DNA of 64,000 bases from Pseudomonadota bacterium. GTDB lineage: Bacteria > Pseudomonadota > Gammaproteobacteria > Halothiobacillales > Halothiobacillaceae. The stretch is taken from NCBI GenBank assembly GCA_021801265.1, contig JAJYYE010000011.1:124001-188000 (forward strand), written 5' to 3'. A model generated the notes under the pieces. It was not told the DNA's origin. It searched no databases and was given only the letters and a program-made list of their open reading frames with translations. A program made the position numbers and the translations under genes. The number at the start of each line of letters is the position of its first letter. Position 1 is the stretch's first letter. This document shows positions 1 to 8,154 of this stretch, piece after piece.

Positions 1-2
1 GT

Positions 3-287
3 TTGTGTGATGGTGAAGTGATTTTCTTCACTCAAGATGTACATTCACCCATCGTGGCAGCGCATCGAACCCAAGGCGGGCGGGCCATATTGTTAGCCGA
101 TCACGCCGTGCATTTTTTGCACGGCGATACCAAACAGGGTGAATTAAGTGTTTCTACGGTCGCATTACATCCGGTTGCACTGATGGCCGCCATTGCGGCC
201 GGTTGGGGCTTGGGTTTGAATATCGATTTGATACGTGCCGGATTGAATACGCTCAATGATCACCTGGCAGAGCCGAGTGTGTCCTGA
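3..287 (+). CDS. cphA': Cyanophycin synthetase-like protein CphA' (C-terminal part, cut by window edge)
   Basis: The reading frame is already open at the left edge, so only the last 94 codons are visible and the real start lies outside the window. The segment resembles the stretch of the neighbouring CphA that ends the Mur-ligase central domain: both share an AAxGAxWGLG-like helix followed by an (I/L)xAGLN motif. It stops where CphA continues into its C-terminal Mur-ligase domain. That matches the shorter CphA' paralogue known next to cphA in several proteobacteria, which belongs to the cyanophycin (multi-L-arginyl-poly-aspartate) synthetase family. Its exact activity cannot be judged from this fragment. 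It lies 79 bp upstream of cphA in the same direction, probably in one operon. Confidence 0.7.
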   Translation: MCDGEVIFFTQDVHSPIVAAHRTQGGRAILLADHAVHFLHGDTKQGELSVSTVALHPVALMAAIAAGWGLGLNIDLIRAGLNTLNDHLAEPSVS

Positions 288-366
288 CGGATCCTGGCTC
301 GCTTAACGTATTATTTTTTATTGATTTGCAGGGCAATCCCCGCACTACCACATCAGGAACTGGTTC

Positions 367-2937
367 ATGGAAATTTCGCGTGTACGCGCCTTGCGCGGAC
401 CGAACCTCTGGTCTCGACATACCGCTATCCAAGCCATTGTATTTTGCACGCCAGAAGAGCGCGACATCAGCGCAGATTTTGAATCACGGCTGCGGGCGCA
501 ATTTCCGCACATTGGCAATTTACAAGGCATTGGGCAGCACCAGAGTTTTTCCCTGGCGCATATTTTGGCGCATAGCTGCCTTGCGCTTCAGGCCCACGCG
601 AGTTGCCCGGTTTCATTTAGTCGCACCGTGCCCACCCTGGAAGAGGGGGTGTATCAAATCGTCGTTGAGTACTCCGAAGAGGCCGTTGGTCGCCTTGCGC
701 TTTCCTTGGCAGAATCGCTGATTCACGCTGTGCTTGCCGGGCGGGAATTCGACCTGGCGGCTGCACAAGCCGTATTACAAAGTCTGGATGAAGATGAGCG
801 CTTGGGCCCGAGTACGGGATCAATTGTTCAAGCAGCGGTTGCGCGCGGCATTCCCTTTCATCGTTTGACGTCAGGTAGCTTGGTGCAGTTGGGCTGGGGT
901 AGCCGACAACGGCGCATTCAGGCCGCTGAAATCGATCGTACCAGCGCCATCGGGGAGTCCATTGCTCAAGATAAACAACTCACCAAAGCCTTATTACGTG
1001 CTGCGGGCATTCCCGTGCCCACGGGGCGCGCCGTGCGGGATGCCAATGATGCCTGGGCCGCCGCGCTTGAAATTGGCTTGCCGGTGGTCGTTAAACCCCG
1101 AGATGGCAATCAGGGCCGAGGGGTTGTGGTCAATATCACGAGTGAGGATCAACTGCGGCGCGCCTATGCAAGTGCGCGTGAAGAAGGTCGCGAGATCATG
1201 GTTGAGCGCTTTATGCCTGGATATGATTTTCGCGTACTGGTGGTCGGCAAACAGGTCGTGGCCGCTGCGCGCCGTGATCCGCCCCTGGTATTGGGGGATG
1301 GTGAGCATTCGGTGGCGCAATTAATTGAACAATTGAATTCAGACCCACGACGCGGCGATGGCCATGCTCACGCGCTGACGCGCATTCGAATTGATGACAT
1401 CACCCATGTCACCCTGGAAACCCAGGGTTATCAATTAGAGAGTATCCCCGCCAAAGGGGTGCAGGTGGTATTGCGCAACAATGGCAACTTATCCACCGGC
1501 GGCAGTGCCACCGATGTGACCGATGATTTACACCCCGAACTCGCCGCACGCGCCGTGGAAGCCGCCCACATGATCGGGCTGGATGTCTGCGGGGTCGATT
1601 TGGTTTGCGAGCGCATTACCGAACCGCTAGAAACCCAAAATGGCGGCATTGTTGAGTTAAACGCCGCGCCGGGTTTACGCATGCATTTACAACCCTCTTA
1701 TGGTAAATCCCGTTTGGTCGGTGAAGCCATTATTAATGAAGTGTACCCACCCGGTGAAGATGGCCGCATTCCCATCGTCGCCGTATCGGGCACCAATGGC
1801 AAAACCACCACAACCCGTTTAATCGGACATATTCTGGCCCAAGCAGGCTTGCGTGTGGGCATCACCACCACCGATGGCGTGTACATCGCGGGTGAGCGGA
1901 TCGATACCGATGACTGCGCCGGGCCCATTAGTGCCCAAAATGTCCTGTTGCATCCGTATGTGGACGCGGGGGTATTTGAAACTGCGCGCGGGGGTATTTT
2001 GCGCCAGGGTTTGGCCTTTGATCGCTGCGATGTGGCTGTGGTCACCAATGTCGGACTGGGGGATCATTTGGGGCTGGCGTATATTCACACGGTGGATGAT
2101 CTTGCCGTCGTCAAACGCGTGATTGTCGATAATGTCGCGCCGAATGGCATGATTGTGCTGAACGCAGCGGATCCGATCGTGGCGCGCATGGCGGATACGG
2201 TCACCAGTGCCGTCACGTTTTTTGCGCTTGATCAACATCTACCCTTACTGATTTCCCGGCGCGAAATGGGTCAACGTATTCTATATATTGACGAGGGGTT
2301 TGTGGTGGCCGAGCAGGGGGCGTTCCAATGGCGCATGGCGCTTAAGGATATTCCGCTGACGATGAATGGCCGCATTGGATTTCAGGTTGAAAATGTGCTG
2401 GCGGCTGTGGGCGCGGCATGGGGACTGGGGCGTGATTGGGCAGAAATTCAAGCGGGCCTGAATGGTTTTGTGAGTAGCACCGACATGGTGCCGGGGCGAT
2501 TCAACCTGTTTGCCTTTAACGGTGCCACCGTAATTGCCGATTATGGCCACAACAGTGATGCCATTACCGCCTTGTGCAAAGCGGTTGAAAACATGCCAGC
2601 GCGCCAGCGGATTGTGGTGATTAGCGGGGCAGGGGATCGACGCGATGAGGATATTCGCCAACAAACCGAAATTTTGGGCGATGTTTTTGACGACGTCATC
2701 TTGTATCAAGATGCCTGTCAACGCGGGCGAACCGATGGCGAGGTAATTGGCTTGCTGCGCGATGGGCTGGCAAAAGCACAGCGAACTCAGCAGGTTGATG
2801 AAATTTACGGCGAATTTAACGCTATTGATGCCGCACTCACTCGCCTGCAACCCGATGATGTGTGTTTGATTTTGATTGATCAAGTTGACGCGGCACTCGC
2901 GTATTTGCGAGGGAAAACCGAGCAGGTAGCACGATAA
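367..2937 (+). CDS. cphA: Cyanophycin synthetase CphA
   Basis: An 856-residue cytoplasmic enzyme that makes cyanophycin, a nitrogen and carbon reserve, by adding Asp to the backbone and Arg to each Asp side chain using ATP. The N-terminal domain (about 1-160) opens with the family signature RALRGPNLWS. An ATP-grasp domain follows (about 200-470), with the KPRDGNQGRG nucleotide loop and an ELNAAPGLRMH motif. A Mur-ligase-like domain begins at the P-loop GTNGKTTTTR near residue 475 and runs to the C terminus, which includes the ADYGHN motif. Length is normal for the family. The ATG at 367 fits the family N terminus and has AGGA about 9 bases upstream. No cyanophycinase gene is visible nearby. 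Confidence 0.95.
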   Translation: MEISRVRALRGPNLWSRHTAIQAIVFCTPEERDISADFESRLRAQFPHIGNLQGIGQHQSFSLAHILAHSCLALQAHASCPVSFSRTVPTLEEGVYQIVVEYSEEAVGRLALSLAESLIHAVLAGREFDLAAAQAVLQSLDEDERLGPSTGSIVQAAVARGIPFHRLTSGSLVQLGWGSRQRRIQAAEIDRTSAIGESIAQDKQLTKALLRAAGIPVPTGRAVRDANDAWAAALEIGLPVVVKPRDGNQGRGVVVNITSEDQLRRAYASAREEGREIMVERFMPGYDFRVLVVGKQVVAAARRDPPLVLGDGEHSVAQLIEQLNSDPRRGDGHAHALTRIRIDDITHVTLETQGYQLESIPAKGVQVVLRNNGNLSTGGSATDVTDDLHPELAARAVEAAHMIGLDVCGVDLVCERITEPLETQNGGIVELNAAPGLRMHLQPSYGKSRLVGEAIINEVYPPGEDGRIPIVAVSGTNGKTTTTRLIGHILAQAGLRVGITTTDGVYIAGERIDTDDCAGPISAQNVLLHPYVDAGVFETARGGILRQGLAFDRCDVAVVTNVGLGDHLGLAYIHTVDDLAVVKRVIVDNVAPNGMIVLNAADPIVARMADTVTSAVTFFALDQHLPLLISRREMGQRILYIDEGFVVAEQGAFQWRMALKDIPLTMNGRIGFQVENVLAAVGAAWGLGRDWAEIQAGLNGFVSSTDMVPGRFNLFAFNGATVIADYGHNSDAITALCKAVENMPARQRIVVISGAGDRRDEDIRQQTEILGDVFDDVILYQDACQRGRTDGEVIGLLRDGLAKAQRTQQVDEIYGEFNAIDAALTRLQPDDVCLILIDQVDAALAYLRGKTEQVAR

Positions 2938-3193
2938 GATAGGGAGGGGATTCCATCCCTAACGCGAAGCTGGCGAAGCCCGACCGAACGCGGCACCGGC
3001 CCACCCGAAGCATCCCGAACCCACATCCGCAAAAGGTTACAAGGCGTTCACCATGTTGGACACCGCGTCGGGGTTAAACCCCCTCCTGCGCTCGAGTGCC
3101 CCGCTGTGTTGGAGTTCCCCCCACATTGCACTTCTGCTGTGCTGGGGGTTGAAATGCCTCGTGCTGTTTCTTGGCGCAAACGAGTCACGGCGG
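2938..3193. other. Intergenic stretch with weak hairpins, no gene seen
   Basis: No credible coding region is seen here. Just past the cphA stop, 2941-2960 can fold as AGGGAGGGG/CCATCCCT with one mismatch, but no T-run follows, so terminator status is weak. Around 3070-3083 there is a short GGGGTTAAACCCC inverted repeat. The segment lies between the cphA 3' end and the ancestral end of the converging broken cyclase gene. Confidence 0.4.
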
Positions 3194-3736
3194 TTATATA
3201 TCCAAGTTGCTGCGTTCTGCTAACCATGCAACTAATCGGCGACTCGCAGCCCGATTATCGTCCACCGTATGAATTTCGTTATGCCATTGGGCCACCTCTA
3301 CCATGGGCGTGCCCTTGGGCATCAAAAAATTGACTCAACGGGCACGCCTTTGCGGGTTGGGGATGGATCCCGTGACCGTTATACATAAACCACCAGTGAT
3401 AGGCAAGGGCACCGGTATGAGTGTGGATTTTTTCTGCAGCCAAAATCAAGTCGATACGTTTGCAGCCAAAGTGATGCCATACCCTTGGCCATAACGCGCG
3501 CCTAAAACCCGTGCAACCTTAATCGCACCGGTATTTTCCAGCCCTTCGACGATAACAGTTTGCTCAAAATCCCGCCCCATTTGAATCATGGCAGCAATTA
3601 AGCTCAAGGTTTGAATCGGATTGCTGTGTAACATACTGAGCAAGCTCTGGTCTATTTTGATGGTTTGAAATTGGTGCACAGGAGCCAAATTTGGTTTAGT
3701 CGTTGCTGCAGGTTTCGGGAAAATTGCTGCATCCAA
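3194..3736 (-). pseudogene. Decayed EAL domain and C-terminal extension of the upstream GGDEF protein
   Basis: This is the broken 3' end of the large sensor gene that follows on the minus strand. From about 3690 to 3476 one frame reads as the last third of an EAL phosphodiesterase domain: TIKIDQSLL, then VIVEGLEN, then YGQGYGI. The frame then shifts. From 3476 to about 3290 another frame reads TGALAYHWWFMYN and ACPLSQFF, typical of the extension that follows EAL in such proteins. A further shift leads to NEIHTVDDNRAASRRLVAWL and an ancestral stop at 3194-3196. The EAL signature and the DDFG region are missing, so roughly 130-150 codons appear deleted at the junction near 3685. Domain identity rests on reading the frames by eye. 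Confidence 0.75.
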
Positions 3737-6700
3737 ATCGATTCAAACTGGTGGGGATATGCCCCATAGATAGCCAAGACCGCAATTGCAACACCTGACC
3801 TATCTAAAATAGGAATCGTCATCACAGAGTAAATGCGCAGTTCCTGGATGGTCGTTCGCCACTCGGTATATCGCACGTCCGTTTGAATGTTTTTCGATGT
3901 TTTTATTTCGCCCGTGCGCCAAGATTCTGCAGCCAACCCCTGTCCGCGTGGTGCTTGCGAATCAGGTGTGGCCTCTTTTTCCGGTGTTTTCAAAATCGTA
4001 GCGACCCCATCCGCTTTTTCCCCCACACACGACTCAACTGTCATTAAGCCATGTGAATCCGGGCGCAACAGCAACACGCCTTGAATGCCGGGGCAGCGGC
4101 TCAGAGGATGAATTTCCTGGGTGATGACTTCCATCCAAAAGCACGCCTGGGGGGGGAATGGCGCGGTGAGTAGCGCGAAGTATTGTTGGATGGTGGCATC
4201 ACCTACTTGCGCTTGGGTGAGAATGTCATCCTCAAGCCGCGATTCGGCAATCATCAGTACCTGATAGCGATCGCGCGCTGCCATGGGCGATTGGTTCAAA
4301 AAATCGGTTAAAAGCCGCCGATACAAACTTAAGGCCTGCATGAGTAAAACACTGCTTACCCCAACCAACGCGTGAATTCTGCCCACATTGGTGGCTTTTT
4401 CGACCAATTGCTCGTGGGTGGTTCCAGGGTGCAGCACAAACAGCAGATGCGCGGCTTGAGTTTGAATCAGTGCCTGCATGGTGGCGGGTTCAAGGGTGCT
4501 CAGTACCTCATGAACCAGTGGATCACGCTCTAAGTTACGATAAAAAGCCGTGGTGAATTCAGTGGCCAAGTGCTCAAGAAAGGGGGCCTGACGAGCCAAT
4601 ACATCTTGATTGACTGCCGCGTAGGCATTGCTGCTAAGTTCGGGTTGTACGAGCTGAACTGATTCTGTTTTACTGAGTTGCCACCATTGGGTGCGGGTGG
4701 CTTTATGGGTTTTTAATTGATACAGCGCCGCATCGGCCTGACGCAACAAACTATCCCCTTCTTCGCTATCTTGTGGATACAGGGCAATCCCCATACTCAG
4801 GCAAATTTTGGCGAATTGTCCGGGGGCGACTTCAAACGGTTGCTCCACGGCTTGGTGTAATCGGGTTAATGCGATGGCAAGTTGCTCTTGCACATGGGAA
4901 TCGTCCAATTCTTCCAGTACGATCACAAATTCATCGCCGCCCAGCCGTACAAGCAAGTCCGGTTCACGCAAGCGCGCTTGAAGCCGCACCGCCAAATCAC
5001 GTAATAATTGATCGCCTGCCGCATGGCCATAATTATCGTTAACCGGTTTGAAATCATCGAGATCCAGCATGCCCACGGCAACCACGGTGCTTTTGCGCCG
5101 CGCGCGCGCCAAAGCTTTGGGCAACCACAGCTCCAGCGCGCGCCGATTGGGTAGATCGGTCAGAGTATCGTGCATCGCTTGATGGGTGATGGCTTGCTTG
5201 GCCTCATGCAGCTCGGTAATATCGATAATGCTCCAAAGCACCCCGTGCTCTCCATTTTGCAGGGTAATGGTCGCGCCCAAGGTTTCGACATAACGGCTTC
5301 TGCCGTCTTTGCAATGCAATAACCCCATCGGCAGGTTTTGATTAACCACCTCGTCGAGTGTGTGCTCAAGATGCTGATTTATTTTTTCAAAATCCGCTCC
5401 ATTGCCATGGAGTAACGAAGCATTTTTTCCAAGCAATTCTTCACGGGTGAAGCCCGTTAATGCACAAAGGGCGGAGTTGACATCCATCACCTTGCGCTCT
5501 GAATCGACGATGAGCATTGCCGCCGCATTTTTTTCAAACAACACGCGTTGAAATTGCGCCGATTGTTTTAACTCAAGCTGGAGTTGATGCCGCTGGGTAA
5601 TATCCTGCAATGTCCACACCGTGGAATAGTACTGCGTGCCTTCAATTAAGCTGCCCGATAAATCAACATAAATGATACTGCCATCCCGTTTTTTCAGGCG
5701 TATATCCAGCAAGGTATATTTGCCCATGGCAATAATAGAGGGATAAACCCTGCCTACTCGGTGGTATTCATCCAGATCGGCGTAAATTATTTCGGTCGAT
5801 TGCCCATTCAGCTCATCGGCTGAATCGTAACCTAATAGATCAATAAACCTGGGGTTGACTTGGGTAATCTTTCGATCCTTAACCAACATAATCCCCGCTA
5901 ACGTATTGTTCAGCAGGGCTTGCTGGGTAGCGGTTAAGTTTTTTTCCCGTTGCTGCGTTTCCAGCCATTGCAGTCCGTAGGTAATATCTTGCGCCAGTTG
6001 TTCTAGCGTAACGCGCAATTCGGTATCAAAAAATTGTTTCTCGGCGTGATAGACCGAGAAAATCGCCCAAATCACCCCATTTTTATAAATGGGCAAGGTG
6101 GCGCTGGAGTTTAAGCCAAATGCGGCGGCACGCTCAGCCCAAGGGGCAAGGTGTGGATTACTGAAAAAGTCATTCACATAAAAGGCCGCTCCAGAACGCC
6201 AGGCTTGGCCACCGGTCCCATTACCTTCAGGGATATCCGGATTAATACTCAGCTTCATTCCAGCCGTATATTGCATGGCCTCACCCTCAACGGTGAGCAA
6301 ATAAAACCAGCCGCGCTCATCAGGACGGGCGATAAATGCGAGGCGTAAATCACCGTGATGCACCGCCAAAGAACAAATTGTCGTCAGGAGTTCGGTCTCA
6401 TCCTGACTGCGATCAATCACTTGATTCACCTGCGCGAGCAGGGCATTAAATTGCGCCAAGCGTTTGAGTTGACGGGTGGTGAGTTCCCGCTCACGCATCA
6501 GGCTAAAAACGCCCCATGCGCCCAATAGCAATAAAAACAACATCCCCGCATCAATGGTCAACCGAGGTTTGGCATTTTGCCAATAAAGTTGCGCAGCAGA
6601 TCCTGCATTGGCACCAACCACCACCACTAAAGGATAACCGGTTATTGGCACCTTGATTTCAAGGGAGGGTGCCATTGCATGCGCACTGGAATACGGTGCT

Positions 6701-7410
6701 ATGCCCCCCACGGATAACTGATGGTTTCGCCATACACCCAGCACACTATCGTCCCGGGTATCAATCACTCGAAATTGCCAAGGTAAATCACGCGTGCTAT
6801 AAGCCAGCAGCGCGCTGAGCTTATAGGGTGCGCTGAGATAAAAAACTGTGTCTCCGGTAGCGGCTTGCACGCGATAACGCATGGAAAGCACTTTATCTTT
6901 GCCGGGCATAGGCGATTGATCTTGGCCAAATAAATAATTCGGCTGATTTTCTAGAATAGTGAAATTTTGCGGTGGGGTAATTGGATGTAGGGAAGGATTG
7001 CCCGCGTTATCTGACCACACGCGAGTCGACCCATCGGGTGCGTACAAATTCAAGGCATAAAGCTCAGGGTTTGCGTGCTTTAAACGCACTAAAACCTGTT
7101 GCGTCCGCGCATCAGGCGCTTGATGGTCAGCGGTGACATCCAGTAAAGTCGCGGCAAATTGAAGTTGCCGATATTGATTATCTATGCGGTTTTGGATGAT
7201 GCGGGCATACCCCGTACCGGCTTGTACTTCGGCTTCCAGGATGACATTTTTTGTATCCTGAAAATGAGTCCATTCATTCACGCTACTCCAAGCCAAAAAC
7301 ATCAGCAAGGGAATGCTCAAAAATACCCAGTAATTTGCCCGTAATTTTTTAATCAGTGGGTTCGTGTTGAAGAACTTCAACTGAAATGATGCGGGTAACG
7401 ATGACGACAT
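3652..7410 (-). CDS. Membrane sensor diguanylate cyclase (GAF-PAS-PAS-GGDEF-globin-GAF), truncated before EAL
   Basis: A 1252-residue inner-membrane protein expected to make c-di-GMP. Order: transmembrane helix (about 28-45), periplasmic sensor region (to about 275), second helix (about 288-305), GAF (about 330-480), PAS (about 495-610), PAS (about 620-735), GGDEF (about 745-900), a globin-like four-helix region (about 930-1075) with a possible heme ligand His1013 in GRIHALVG, and a second GAF (about 1085-1240). GGDEF is intact at 824-828, with an RxxD inhibitory site at 815-818 five residues before it. The frame then runs out in KPSK, exactly where an EAL domain should begin; its remains lie downstream in other frames. 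The product is therefore probably a cyclase that lost its phosphodiesterase half. Heme binding is inferred, not shown. Confidence 0.85.
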   Translation of the reverse strand: MSSSLPASFQLKFFNTNPLIKKLRANYWVFLSIPLLMFLAWSSVNEWTHFQDTKNVILEAEVQAGTGYARIIQNRIDNQYRQLQFAATLLDVTADHQAPDARTQQVLVRLKHANPELYALNLYAPDGSTRVWSDNAGNPSLHPITPPQNFTILENQPNYLFGQDQSPMPGKDKVLSMRYRVQAATGDTVFYLSAPYKLSALLAYSTRDLPWQFRVIDTRDDSVLGVWRNHQLSVGGIAPYSSAHAMAPSLEIKVPITGYPLVVVVGANAGSAAQLYWQNAKPRLTIDAGMLFLLLLGAWGVFSLMRERELTTRQLKRLAQFNALLAQVNQVIDRSQDETELLTTICSLAVHHGDLRLAFIARPDERGWFYLLTVEGEAMQYTAGMKLSINPDIPEGNGTGGQAWRSGAAFYVNDFFSNPHLAPWAERAAAFGLNSSATLPIYKNGVIWAIFSVYHAEKQFFDTELRVTLEQLAQDITYGLQWLETQQREKNLTATQQALLNNTLAGIMLVKDRKITQVNPRFIDLLGYDSADELNGQSTEIIYADLDEYHRVGRVYPSIIAMGKYTLLDIRLKKRDGSIIYVDLSGSLIEGTQYYSTVWTLQDITQRHQLQLELKQSAQFQRVLFEKNAAAMLIVDSERKVMDVNSALCALTGFTREELLGKNASLLHGNGADFEKINQHLEHTLDEVVNQNLPMGLLHCKDGRSRYVETLGATITLQNGEHGVLWSIIDITELHEAKQAITHQAMHDTLTDLPNRRALELWLPKALARARRKSTVVAVGMLDLDDFKPVNDNYGHAAGDQLLRDLAVRLQARLREPDLLVRLGGDEFVIVLEELDDSHVQEQLAIALTRLHQAVEQPFEVAPGQFAKICLSMGIALYPQDSEEGDSLLRQADAALYQLKTHKATRTQWWQLSKTESVQLVQPELSSNAYAAVNQDVLARQAPFLEHLATEFTTAFYRNLERDPLVHEVLSTLEPATMQALIQTQAAHLLFVLHPGTTHEQLVEKATNVGRIHALVGVSSVLLMQALSLYRRLLTDFLNQSPMAARDRYQVLMIAESRLEDDILTQAQVGDATIQQYFALLTAPFPPQACFWMEVITQEIHPLSRCPGIQGVLLLRPDSHGLMTVESCVGEKADGVATILKTPEKEATPDSQAPRGQGLAAESWRTGEIKTSKNIQTDVRYTEWRTTIQELRIYSVMTIPILDRSGVAIAVLAIYGAYPHQFESIWMQQFSRNLQQRLNQIWLLCTNFKPSK

Positions 7411-7718
7411 GAAGCGCTCGAATTTTCATCCTGTAACTTAATTAAACCTTGATGGGATCAAGCTCACCGCCGATCAATTTAGTTTGTCGTCAGCGGAGTG
7501 CTCAGTATACATTCAATTTAAAGCACATCAGATTAACTCTGAAAAGCCCGTACCGCCTTCCACCGCGCGGGATGGAGGACTTGGGTGAGTGCTCCAAGTG
7601 GTTAACCGGTTGAAGCGTGTCTAAATACAGATCATGCCAACAACTCAGCGCGCAATAGAAACATCCTGCTAGAATGCGAAACTTAAATCAAAATCTGGCT
7701 GGAAAGAGGTGGAAAAGG
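7411..7718. other. Intergenic region between divergent c-di-GMP genes
   Basis: About 300 bases separate the minus-strand cyclase from pilZ on the plus strand. The only signal I would name is the extended -10 element listed separately at 7667-7675. A GGTTAACC palindrome with an adjoining CGGTT lies near 7600. No coding remnant was recognised. Confidence 0.4.
7667..7675 (+). promoter_or_regulatory. Candidate extended -10 promoter for pilZ
   Basis: TGCTAGAAT is a TG-n-TAGAAT extended -10 element, 43 bases before the chosen pilZ start. There is no good -35 hexamer, which extended -10 promoters do not always need. The call rests on sequence pattern only. Confidence 0.4.
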
Positions 7719-8060
7719 ATGGCACTGGGCGGCGGCATGATTCATCACAACATTCCGAACAAGGATACGTTGTACCGTTCTTATATGCCGTTTATTAAAA
7801 ACGGCGGTTTGTTTATTCCGGGTTTTACCCAACACGAATTAGGCAAAGAATTATTCCTAACCCTGACGATAATGGGCAATCCTGAACGCATCGCATTGGC
7901 AGTTAAAGTCGTATGGCTGACGCCAGAAGGCGCACAAGGTGGTAAAACTGCCGGAATTGGGGTGCAATTCAGCCCCATGGATAAGGGGCAAACCCGCGCA
8001 AAAATTGAGGGTTATTTGCCGGGCGCGTTGGAGAAAGACACGCCGACGGCCACCATTTAA
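7719..8060 (+). CDS. pilZ: Type IV pilus biogenesis protein PilZ
   Basis: A 113-residue cytoplasmic protein of the founding PilZ family, needed for type IV pilus assembly and twitching in Pseudomonas and Xanthomonas. The sequence follows PilZ throughout: LYRSYMPFIKNGGLFIP, KVVWLTP, GIGVQF and the tail YLPGAL. Like classical PilZ, and unlike c-di-GMP-binding PilZ domains, it has no RxxxR motif at the N terminus, so it probably does not bind c-di-GMP directly. The ATG at 7719 is preferred to an upstream in-frame ATG at 7674 because AGAGGTGG lies 6 bases before it and the length then matches the family. It sits alone, not beside holB and tatD as in Pseudomonas. Confidence 0.88.
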   Translation: MALGGGMIHHNIPNKDTLYRSYMPFIKNGGLFIPGFTQHELGKELFLTLTIMGNPERIALAVKVVWLTPEGAQGGKTAGIGVQFSPMDKGQTRAKIEGYLPGALEKDTPTATI

Positions 8061-8154
8061 GTTTATCGCTCAGTGAATGTGCGCCCAAATAACGGCTGGT
8101 TTGCGGTTGTTCCCCATCGGCAAGTCACACGAAACCGGTCTAACCTCGTAACGC

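Noticed and set aside
2281-2883. 200-codon minus-strand frame opposite cphA
   Set aside because: It lies wholly within the well-supported cphA coding region and reads as a shadow of it, with no family match.
3106-3494. Two short plus-strand frames between cphA and the GGDEF gene
   Set aside because: They run opposite the decayed EAL tail and lack a ribosome site or domain.
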